A DNA stretch of 64,000 bases. It comes from Trametes villosa (taxonomy: Eukaryota; Basidiomycota; Agaricomycetes; Polyporales; Polyporaceae). The DNA lies in contig PUDQ02000006.1 in the NCBI GenBank assembly GCA_002964805.2, forward strand, positions 91,511 through 155,510, given 5' to 3'. Below the pieces are notes generated by a model that worked only from the letters and a program-made list of their open reading frames with translations, searched no databases and was not told where the DNA came from. Below, piece by piece: positions 35,861-43,593 of this stretch (position 1 is its first letter; the number at the start of each line of letters is the position of its first letter). The position numbers and the translations under genes are program-made.

Positions 35861-35872
35861 ACCAACTACCTT
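35861..35872. repeat. LINE target site duplication, left copy
   Basis: ACCAACTACCTT, identical to 41761-41772. It belongs to the P450 coding sequence (the codons for DQLP and the start of Y). Confidence 0.92.
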
Positions 35873-35943
35873 GAACACATCTTGATCCGGTACCCTCATC
35901 TAAAGCGCTCAGTGGCTCACTTTGGCAGCTCGGGCCCTCCGGC

Positions 35944-37356
35944 ATGCCTCCGACATCGACACCAGTCTCCCCGCCGGGATCCTCTCCCGACCTCTCTCCT
36001 CCCACTCCTCCTCCCTCCTCCGCCCCGACGCTCGGGGATGGCTCGTCCCAGGGCGAGCCACCCGACGCCCTTCCCCCCGCCACTGCCGCGCTTCAGGCGC
36101 TCGACGGACTACGCGCCTACATGGATAGCCTCACGACAAAGCAGCTGGGCAAGAAGCACAAAGACAGTATGTTCCCAATGATTGAAAGAGCTAAACACTT
36201 TATCTCCGAAGCGGCCTCCCGGGCCGCCGGCCCGCTCCTCCCCTCCGGCCCCGTGCCCTCCGATCTACACGCGATGCAATCCATGCAGGCGTCTCTTCTG
36301 TCCACCCAACGGGCAGTCGAGTCCCTGCGCGGTGAGCTCTCGCAGGTCGTCAGGAAATCGATGCTGGAGGTGCTCGAGTCGACGCCGACGGCCCCGCCAG
36401 GCCCCCAAACCCCCTCAATTGCTCCCACCCCACGCGTTGCGCGCGACGGCCCCCAGCACCTCGATGTCACCATCGGGGTCCCGCGGGGGTCCCGCACGGA
36501 GGCGTACACCAAGCTCACCGCGGCCCAGCTCAAGAGCGAGGTCGATGCGGCGCTCGACGCGTCTGGCATTGTCGGCCTCGTGGGCACGCGGACTCGAGGT
36601 GTTCGCCGTCATGCGAACGGCAACCTGCTGGTACGTGCAGTCTCGGAGCAACAGTCAGACCTCCTGTTCCGCCACGACGGTATTTGGCTCCCGCACTTGA
36701 AGAGCCTCCAAGGTGCTCGCGTCGAGCGTAAGACTTTCGCGCTTATCGCGTCGTCAGTCCCGATTGAGTTCAATCCTGCCGCACCCAACGCGGCTGAGTC
36801 CCTGTGGCTGGAGAACTCGGGCACGGTGGCATCGAAGGACGCTATCCGAGGACTTCGATGGCTCCATGACGGGAGGGGCACCTCCTCCTCCAAGCGGGAA
36901 GGCTCCTTGGTATTCCATGTGGCTGATCGGGCCTCAGCCGATCAACTCATCTACAGCTCAATTTCGATCTGCGGGGCATTGTGCTCTGTCAGTAAGTTTG
37001 TCCCTCCCCCTATGCAGTGTTACAGCTGCCAAGCTTTCGGCCATTCGGCCAAGGCGTGTCCACGCGCCAATTCCTCTTCTTCCGTGAGGTGCGCCCGCTG
37101 CGCGGGCCCTCACCCTCTTCGCGAATGCTTATGTCCTCATAAGACTCGCTGCTCTGATCGCCGCCGGTGCACGCACATCAAGGTGCAATGCGCTAATTGC
37201 CAGGGACCCCATAAGTCCTTTGACAGTAAGTGTCATGTGAAGGCAACGGCTCAGCGGATCATTGCAGCCCAGTTCAATAATGGGTCCTGCTACTACGACC
37301 CCGCCTTCCGCGCTCCTCGCCCTCCCCGCGCGCACAGCGCGGTGGACGCGCAATGA
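35944..37356 (+). CDS. LINE ORF1: nucleic-acid-binding protein with CCHC knuckles
   Basis: 470 residues. The N-terminus is Pro/Ser-rich (PPTSTPVSPPGSSP), the middle is helical with a conserved-looking region (ELSQVVRKSMLEVL, TAAQLKSEVDAALDASGIVG), and the C-terminus has zinc knuckles: CYSCQAFGHSAKAC (C-x2-C-x4-H-x4-C), CARCAGPHPLREC (C-x2-C-x3-H-x4-C) and CANCQGPHKSFDSKC. It would coat the element's RNA during retrotransposition. The stop codon TGA overlaps the ORF2 start ATG as ATGA (37353-37356). Confidence 0.9.
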   Translation: MPPTSTPVSPPGSSPDLSPPTPPPSSAPTLGDGSSQGEPPDALPPATAALQALDGLRAYMDSLTTKQLGKKHKDSMFPMIERAKHFISEAASRAAGPLLPSGPVPSDLHAMQSMQASLLSTQRAVESLRGELSQVVRKSMLEVLESTPTAPPGPQTPSIAPTPRVARDGPQHLDVTIGVPRGSRTEAYTKLTAAQLKSEVDAALDASGIVGLVGTRTRGVRRHANGNLLVRAVSEQQSDLLFRHDGIWLPHLKSLQGARVERKTFALIASSVPIEFNPAAPNAAESLWLENSGTVASKDAIRGLRWLHDGRGTSSSKREGSLVFHVADRASADQLIYSSISICGALCSVSKFVPPPMQCYSCQAFGHSAKACPRANSSSSVRCARCAGPHPLRECLCPHKTRCSDRRRCTHIKVQCANCQGPHKSFDSKCHVKATAQRIIAAQFNNGSCYYDPAFRAPRPPRAHSAVDAQ

Positions 37357-40300
37357 GTGCCCCATCCCAGGATGGGTTTCGAGTCCTCACCCTCAACTGC
37401 CGCCGCTCTGCTGAGGTAGTACTGTCCTTATTGAACAGTACTGACCCGAAGCAGTGGGACGTTTTGTGTCTGCAAGAACTCCCGCTGCACATCCGGGACC
37501 GTGCCTCGTTCCGGTCTTCCCACTGGAACCTGGTTCTTCCTAATGGCACTGGTAGCCGTGACGCAGTGGAGGCCATCCGCAGCGTTATTTACGTTAGTAA
37601 CCGCCTGCCCTCAGACTCGTACACCCAAATCCCGCTGGCGTCCTCGGACGTCTGCGCAGTCCAGTTTTCGTTCGCACATTCTTCTTCTACTCTCTCCGCT
37701 CCGTCTCCCTCTTCTCCTTCCGCTCCTGATTCTCTCCCTTCTCCTCCTCTCTCGGTTCTCTCTGTCTACAACCCCCCGGGATCCCTCAGCACAGTCCATT
37801 TCCTTCGCTCTGCGCTCAGGACCCCGGCAGTATTTTCTTCATCTCTTCTCGTCCTCGGCGACTTCAACCTCCATCACCCCTTGTGGTCGGGTTGGAGTGT
37901 GCCTCAGCGCACACGTCGATCTGACGCTGAGCCCCTCATTCAGGCCATGGCGGAGCATCAGCTCACATCTGTGCTACCGCCAGGCACGCCTACCTTTCGG
38001 TCCGACGCGCACGGCACAGTGTCCACGCTCGACCTCGCCCTTGTGTCCAGCTCCCTCGAGGATCGGGTCACACGCTGTGACACCGGTTTCGGACACGGCA
38101 GCGACCATAGCTGCGTCGAAGTCGAGTTGGCCATGGGTGTCCCGCTCGCTGCCCCCTCGGCACGTCAGAATTGGCGCATCACCGATTGGGAGACCTATGA
38201 GCACACCGTGACGCAGAGCTGGCTTGCACAGCGCATCCACGAGCGTTCCGCATCCCTCACCACGACGCAGGACGTCGACTCCTTAGTGCATGATATTACT
38301 GATATCTTAGTCCGAGCGGCGGACGGTTCCGTCCCCGTAGCCAAGCCATGTCCCTACTCCAAGCGTTGGTGGGTCTCCGAGCTCACCACGCTTAAGAAGA
38401 CTGCGCGCAAACTCGCCAACCGTGCGGCGAAGCGTCGTGCCACTCCGGCCGACATCTCCGCCGCGCGCGCAGCCCTCAAGGAGTATCACCGAGCCATTCG
38501 ACGTCAGAAGCGCCTCCACTGGCGCGAGTACGTCGAAGCGGCCACGGAGAAGACAATTTGGCAGACGAGTAAGTATGTCACACAAGCCCCCGAGGACACC
38601 CTCGCCTCGCGCCTCCCTGCGCTCAACCTTGCCGACGGCTCCGTCGCACGCTCGTGCGCGGAGAAACGCGACGCGCTCATGACCCAGTTCTTCCCGCCTC
38701 CCCCTCCGGCATCCCTCGATGACATCGACGGGTTCGAGTACGACGACCAACTCCCCTGCGCCTCCTTCACGGAGGCGGAGGTCGAGGCGGCTATCGAGAA
38801 TCTCAGCCCTTTCAAGGCCCCGGGCCCGTCAGGGGTCCCCAATGCGGCACTGAAGCACTGCGCAGTGCACGTTGTCCCGGTGTTTTCTAACCTTATCAAC
38901 AGCTGCATTGCGCTGGGGCACCACCCCGCGCAGTGGAAGTTCTTCACGACCATCACCCTGCGCAAGCCGGGCAAGCCCAGCTACTTGATCCCCAAGGCCT
39001 ACCGCCCCATCGCCCTGGAGGACACCTCCAGCAAGATCATCGAGTCAGTTGTCGCCCGACGCCTGGCGGCCCTCGCCGAGGAGCACCAGCTGCTTCCTGC
39101 CAATCATTTCGGCGGGCGACCGGACCGCACGACCACGGACGCCGTCCTGCACCTGGTGCAGCGGATCCATGACTCGTGGCGGATCAAGCAGGTAACGTCA
39201 GTTTTGTACCTCGATATTTCTTCCGCCTTCCCCTCCGTCAACCATCGTCGACTTCTACACAACCTCCGCAAGCGAGGTGTCCCCGAACCGCTTGTGCGCT
39301 GGATCGGAGATTTTCTCCGGGACCGGCGCACGCAGCTGAAGTTCGATGACTTCACTTCCGACCCCCTCCTTGCAGACTGCGGCATCCCGCAGGGCTCTCC
39401 CCTTTCCCCCATCCTTTACCTCTTCTATTCGGCCGACCTCCTAGAGTTGATCGACCCCAAGGACCGCAAGCGCCTGTCTATAGGTTACATTGACGACGCT
39501 GCGTTCTCGGTCACTTCCCCGAGCATCGCCACGAACATCCGCATCCTCACCGAGCTCGTGCCGCACCTTCTCCTGTGGTCGCACCGGCATGCCTGTCGCT
39601 ACGACATTGTCAAGTTCCAGCTGGTACATCACACGCGGTACGCTCCTCGCTACTCCCCGCTCCCCCTGCAGATCGGCGACCACACCGTGCATCCCGAAGA
39701 CTCCGCCAAGTACCTCGGCATCATAGTCGATCGGTGGCTGCGGTGGCATGAACACGTCGATGCCGCCATCGCCAAAGGAATGGCGGCCATGCTTGCGGTC
39801 GGGCGCCTCGCGAGGCCTACGTTCGGCCTTCCGCACAGGTACGCCCGCCAGCTGTTCACGTCGGTGGTGATCCCCAAGATGGAGTACGGGCTGCCGGTTT
39901 GGTACAACCCGGTGCGCCGTGCTGAAGGCACACACCGCGCGACCGGCTCTGTGGGTGTCGCCCGCCGCATCAGCAAGGTCCAGCGACTCGCCGCACTCAT
40001 GATTACAGGCGCGTTCCGCTCCACGGCCACAGTTGTGCTTGACTACCATGCCAGCCTTCTCCCGACCGAGCTCCGCCTGAATCAGGCAGCTTTTCGCGCG
40101 ACCGCCCGTCTTGCCGCACTCCCCGAAGTCCATCCCCTGCACAAGGCTATCACCCGCTGCGCCGCGCGCGTCCCTCGCTTCCACCGCACCCCGCTGCACA
40201 ACCTCTTCAGTGCTTTCCCCGACGTTCGCAACGTCGCGCCACGTCGCCCGAAGGCCACTATGCAAGTCGACTTGGACGCGCAGGCAGTCTCAGTGCACAT

Positions 40301-41288
40301 CGCGGACGACAAGGACAAGGCCAGGGCCCAGGCGTTGGAGTTGCTGGGAGGCACAGGTGTTTGCGTCTACGCGCAAGGGTACGTTTCTGGCACTACTCTG
40401 GGCTCTGCGGCAGTTGTTGCACAAGGTGACGGGGGGAGTGTGGTCTGCCGAGCGTCCCTCGGCTCCGTCGCACTGCGACAGGAGCACGATGGGGCGTTAG
40501 CAGCCGTTACACTGGCACTTGGCGCTATTATGCGTTGCCCTCGGGTGACACGCGCGAGTGTCCTTGTCCCGGACCGCGCCGCAATTAACTTGCTTGTATC
40601 CCAACCAGGGTGCCCGCTCGCCTCTCTCTTCTGGGAGAGGCTGAGCAGCGTGCGACGCCGCGCCCGCACCTCCCTACGCCTCCAACTAGTCTGGGCGCCC
40701 CTCGGCGCCGGCGACCACGACCTGGTCGCGCGCACCCAACAGTGCGCGCGGTCTGCAGTGTCGGCGCCCTCCCTGTCCGACGCCGATGCGCCTCGCGCCG
40801 TACTCAGCGCCTTCGGCGACTTGCGCACGGAACGCGCGGTCCTGCAGAAGCGACATGATGCGAGCCTCCTCAGTCGGTGGACGGTCGAGTGGCTAGCGTC
40901 GAAGCAAGGCAAACATCTCGCCCGTGTCGTCGACAGCACACCCCCGAGCCTCAAAGCCCACCCCATCTACCGCGGCCTCACGCGCGCCCAGTGCAGCATG
41001 CTGACCCAGTTGCGGAGCGGCCACGTCGGTCTCAACGCGTACCTCGCGCGCATCGGCGCGGTCGACTCACCGCTCTGCCCGCGGTGTCTTGTCCCTGAGA
41101 CACCCGCGCACTACCTCTTCACCTGCAGGCGGTACACGGAAGCGCGCCACACGCTGCGCCAGGCCATCAAGGCGCCGCTCACCTTGCGCAGCACGGTCGG
41201 TAACGTCAAAGCGCGCCCCGCGGTCTTCGAGTACGTGCGCGCTACGGGACGCTTCGAAGCCTATCGCCTCGAGGACGCGCCCGGCTAG
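37353..41288 (+). CDS. LINE ORF2: endonuclease / reverse transcriptase / RNase H-like polyprotein
   Basis: 1,311 residues. Residues 1-270: APE-like endonuclease (VLTLNCRRS, VLCLQELPL, VLGDFNLHHPLWSGW, GSDHSCVEVEL), interrupted by a Ser/Pro-rich tract. About 470-830: reverse transcriptase (PGPSGVPNAALKHC, KAYRPIALEDTSSKIIE, FGGRPDRTTTDA, LYLDISSAFPSVNH, GIPQGSPLSPILYLFY, active-site GYIDDAAF with YIDD rather than YADD). About 1000-1130: RNase H-like region (VCVYAQGYVSG, EHDGALAAVTLAL, LVPDRAAINLL, HDLVARTQQ), in which the first catalytic Asp is replaced. C-terminus: CPRCLVPETPAHYLFTC, a C-x2-C-x7-H-x4-C finger. It nicks the target and primes cDNA synthesis there. The frame is fully open. Confidence 0.93.
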   Translation: MSAPSQDGFRVLTLNCRRSAEVVLSLLNSTDPKQWDVLCLQELPLHIRDRASFRSSHWNLVLPNGTGSRDAVEAIRSVIYVSNRLPSDSYTQIPLASSDVCAVQFSFAHSSSTLSAPSPSSPSAPDSLPSPPLSVLSVYNPPGSLSTVHFLRSALRTPAVFSSSLLVLGDFNLHHPLWSGWSVPQRTRRSDAEPLIQAMAEHQLTSVLPPGTPTFRSDAHGTVSTLDLALVSSSLEDRVTRCDTGFGHGSDHSCVEVELAMGVPLAAPSARQNWRITDWETYEHTVTQSWLAQRIHERSASLTTTQDVDSLVHDITDILVRAADGSVPVAKPCPYSKRWWVSELTTLKKTARKLANRAAKRRATPADISAARAALKEYHRAIRRQKRLHWREYVEAATEKTIWQTSKYVTQAPEDTLASRLPALNLADGSVARSCAEKRDALMTQFFPPPPPASLDDIDGFEYDDQLPCASFTEAEVEAAIENLSPFKAPGPSGVPNAALKHCAVHVVPVFSNLINSCIALGHHPAQWKFFTTITLRKPGKPSYLIPKAYRPIALEDTSSKIIESVVARRLAALAEEHQLLPANHFGGRPDRTTTDAVLHLVQRIHDSWRIKQVTSVLYLDISSAFPSVNHRRLLHNLRKRGVPEPLVRWIGDFLRDRRTQLKFDDFTSDPLLADCGIPQGSPLSPILYLFYSADLLELIDPKDRKRLSIGYIDDAAFSVTSPSIATNIRILTELVPHLLLWSHRHACRYDIVKFQLVHHTRYAPRYSPLPLQIGDHTVHPEDSAKYLGIIVDRWLRWHEHVDAAIAKGMAAMLAVGRLARPTFGLPHRYARQLFTSVVIPKMEYGLPVWYNPVRRAEGTHRATGSVGVARRISKVQRLAALMITGAFRSTATVVLDYHASLLPTELRLNQAAFRATARLAALPEVHPLHKAITRCAARVPRFHRTPLHNLFSAFPDVRNVAPRRPKATMQVDLDAQAVSVHIADDKDKARAQALELLGGTGVCVYAQGYVSGTTLGSAAVVAQGDGGSVVCRASLGSVALRQEHDGALAAVTLALGAIMRCPRVTRASVLVPDRAAINLLVSQPGCPLASLFWERLSSVRRRARTSLRLQLVWAPLGAGDHDLVARTQQCARSAVSAPSLSDADAPRAVLSAFGDLRTERAVLQKRHDASLLSRWTVEWLASKQGKHLARVVDSTPPSLKAHPIYRGLTRAQCSMLTQLRSGHVGLNAYLARIGAVDSPLCPRCLVPETPAHYLFTCRRYTEARHTLRQAIKAPLTLRSTVGNVKARPAVFEYVRATGRFEAYRLEDAPG

Positions 41289-41760
41289 CGACCCCCAGCT
41301 CCCTGCCCACCCCTCCACCCCCCCCTCTCGAGCCCTGCGGTGCTACCGCTCTCCCCAATCCCCCTTTCCTTGCCCTGAATTCCCCTTCTACAATTTTCCC
41401 TTATTCTCCGGTTTCTTACTCTCTTTAGTTCTCTCTTCCATCGGCTTCGGCCACACATAGAGGCTGGACCTCTCGGCAACCCCACGGACACGCCGCCAAC
41501 CCCCCCCCCCTAGCCACGTATACACATACCCCCTCCGATATTTCCCCTCCCTGCATGCTCGCTCACACCGTCACCATTCGCTACCTCCACTCGATACACT
41601 CCATACCGCCCATGTCCTACCCTCTCCTCACTATCCTTTCGTACTTTCACTGTTGTCCTGGCCTCCTGCGTTATCGGGTAGCGTACTGTGACAGTGGCAA
41701 CTTCGGCCGTAAACGGCCTACATGCCACTATAATCAATGATAATATCTATCTATCTATCT
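41289..41760 (+). other. LINE 3' UTR and (ATCT)4 tail
   Basis: About 470 bases after the ORF2 stop, pyrimidine-rich at first with a run of ten C near 41503-41512, ending in ATCT x4 at 41745-41760 directly against the right target duplication. The tail replaces the poly(A) of L1-type elements. Confidence 0.8.
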
Positions 41761-41772
41761 ACCAACTACCTT
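41761..41772. repeat. LINE target site duplication, right copy
   Basis: ACCAACTACCTT, identical to 35861-35872. It is followed directly by the continuing P450 codons (ACATCTCCGCG). Confidence 0.92.
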
Positions 41773-42431
41773 ACATCTCCGCGCTCTTGAAGGAGTGTGT
41801 CCGCTGGCGGGTCGTTCTGCCGCTCGGCCTCATCCACCGCTCGCTCGAAGATGACGTCTATCGCGGATACTTCATTCCGAAGGGCACGCACGTCGTTCCC
41901 AACGCTTGGTTCGCCATCTCCCGCTTCTCTGTGTTCTCAAGCTAATGCTAACCGGGGCGTGAAGGGCATACACCCGCGACCCGCGGCACTACCCCGACCC
42001 GGAAGCGTTCATGCCCGAGCGATTCTTGAAGGATGGCGAGCTCAACCCCGCGATCCCAGATCCCGGAGACATCATCTTCGGATACGGACGTCGGTGCGCA
42101 GGTTCTTCTCATCGTCCGCCGCCCGTGGTTCCGCTGACTATGACACGCAGGGTGTGCCCCGGACGTCACTTCGCGGAGGCCGCTCTCTTTGCTATCGTCT
42201 CGTCTGTGCTGCACAGCTTCAACATCACCGGCGCCCAGGACGAGCAAGGGCGGCCGGTGCCTGTGGACGTCAAGATGACTGAAGGGGTGATATCGTGAGT
42301 GCGCCGCATTACTGTCTAACCAGCTCATGTCATAGCATCCTCATGCGCGCTACAGGTATCCGGAGCCGTTCGAATGCAACATCAAGCCCCGCTCAGCAGA
42401 AGCCGCAGCGCTGATCTATGCCGCATTGTGA

Positions 42432-43004
42432 GCCGCGGCCCCAGCTCCCGTCAGAGAGGAGGCCTTTTCCATACCTTTCAATAAACGTCGCTATCACTGC
42501 GGCGTTGGGCACAACCGTGATCGCGACCCTATGCGATTCTGGTGTGTGAGAAGCCGACTACGTATCCGAGTCAGTAGCATACATGGGCTGTACCGCAGAA
42601 CGAGGTGCATCGTTTTGTAGTGCGAATCGAAGGAAGGCTATGAAGCTAAGTGAGATCGCGCAACCAGTGTATGTGGACTCGGAGCGCGCGGCGCTTACTA
42701 GACAGACGCGTCTCCCGCGTCCCGCTACGGGCGCTTTGCGCGGGGCCCGGGCTTGCTCACATCCCTCACGTTGTACCTCGTGGTACGCTCATGACTTGCA
42801 TGTACGACGCTGTCGCTACGAGACGTACCCAAATCTAATCTCCCAAACTCTCCAGCGGTGCTCTGGGGCGGTGTATGACTCCGGCAAAGATCCAGAACCT
42901 CCGCTGCACGATCTTCTCCTTCAAGCTTCAAATTCTGGCGTGAGTAGCTGGCTAATTGTGGTGGGAGACAAGTGTCCGTCGACCGCATTATAATCATTCC
43001 ACAG
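42432..43004. other. Spacer, right end of unit D and left end of unit E
   Basis: An AATAAA at 42480-42485 lies about 50 bases after the P450 D stop. From about 42.94 kb the sequence becomes homologous to the last intron region of P450 C (33.83 kb on). No exon was seen before that. Confidence 0.5.
42480..42485 (+). terminator. Possible polyadenylation signal AATAAA of P450 D
   Basis: AATAAA 49 bases downstream of the P450 D stop, on the coding strand. Confidence 0.4.
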
Positions 43005-43086
43005 GCTTCTGAAACCTTTAGAATGCACTGTCCTACCACCCTCCGCAGAGGACGGAGTGCTGCCAGTGATATTCGGTAATAGCTGA
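43005..43086 (+). pseudogene. Relic last exon of a P450 C-like gene
   Basis: Reads LLKPLECTVLPPSAEDG then VLPVIFGNS and a stop. This aligns with the last exon of P450 C (LPEPFECTIVPRSAEAEALIFGTS). It follows a CAG acceptor as in the parent, but the rest of the gene is missing upstream. Homology continues past the stop into the spacer. It is the tail of a gene carried along with the duplicated P450 D/E unit. Confidence 0.85.
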
Positions 43087-43593
43087 GCGTTTGAACCACA
43101 CCGTGCTTCCTTCTCGGCGGCTCGCATCTACCCTCCCACGCACAGGCTTCTAAACCCGGACATCTTCTCCCACATCGCCTTGGAAGGTGGTATGGTGGAA
43201 CATATGCAGACGTCGGCTTGGATGTGACCACCCCCTGGACCCGCCCTCCGGCCATCTTCGAGCAACCGCCCGCAGGGAAAAGGGTCAGCTTGCTCTCAAC
43301 AGGTAGTGTTCGCTCGACTTTGAGTTCCGCAGACGTGGTTCGACCATTCTTGTGACCGATCATTGTGGCCAGCGTTCCCTTCATCGACGACTAGGTTGAT
43401 GCTCACATGTATGCATTGTTTGGCAGTTTCAGGGCAACGGCATGCGCCCTCAAGATCTCGTCCAATCGTTTATTGACCTTCACCATCGGCATTACAAGAT
43501 GCGAGATTGGAACTCAACACGTTTACCGGCAGTAACGCGCACCAGGTATGATATAAGACCTCCCTCGCAGGCCCAGTGTCTCGCTAGGCCACC
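43087..43593. other. Spacer homologous to 33.97-34.48 kb; P450 E promoter
   Basis: Shares many stretches with the spacer upstream of P450 D, including GAGCGTTTGAA just after the stop, GCTTCTAAACCC and the TATAAGACCTCC box. It is a diverged copy of the same spacer. Confidence 0.65.
43552..43557 (+). promoter_or_regulatory. TATA box of P450 E
   Basis: TATAAG followed by ACCTCC, 42 bases upstream of the ATG at 43594, which sits in GCCACCATG. Confidence 0.55.

Larger units (their letters stand above)
35873..41760 (+). mobile_element. Full-length or near full-length non-LTR retrotransposon (LINE, Tad1-like)
   Basis: A 5,888-base element flanked by a perfect 12-base target duplication, without terminal repeats. 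It encodes ORF1 (zinc knuckles) and ORF2 (endonuclease, reverse transcriptase, RNase H-like, Cys/His tail) and ends with four ATCT units instead of poly(A). Only 71 bases lie between its 5' end and the ORF1 ATG, so either the 5' UTR is very short or a few bases are lost. It lies in the sense direction of the host P450 gene. Both ORFs are open and the duplications are identical, which implies a recent insertion. The Tad1 clade is inferred from fungal host, domain order and the FGGRPDRTTTDA block; a phylogeny would be needed to confirm. Confidence 0.92.
34481..42431 (+). pseudogene. Cytochrome P450 (family 2, copy D) split by a LINE
   Basis: A P450 gene cut in two by a retrotransposon. The left part (34481-35872) encodes the anchor, LPPGPRGLPLIGNALS, WWRRNRRAFHEFF, GSSIMRISYGIDI, VPGKYLVETFPILRFLPSWF, the split I-helix GGADT and PEVQKKAQAELDEVVG. 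It ends DDQDQLP followed at once by TGA at the junction (35872-35874). The right part (41773-42431) resumes with the following residues, YISALLKECVRWR, then PERFLKD, the haem loop FGYGRRVCPGRHF and PRSAEAAALIYAAL. Between them lie 5,888 bases of LINE and a duplicated 12-base target. Apart from the insertion I see no frameshift or stop, so the loss is recent. The left part lacks the ExxR and haem cysteine and cannot be an active P450. Confidence 0.9.

Noticed and set aside
35825..36181. Chimeric frame running from P450 D into the LINE
   Set aside because: It is not in the P450 frame nor in the ORF1 frame. The true P450 frame stops at the junction TGA.
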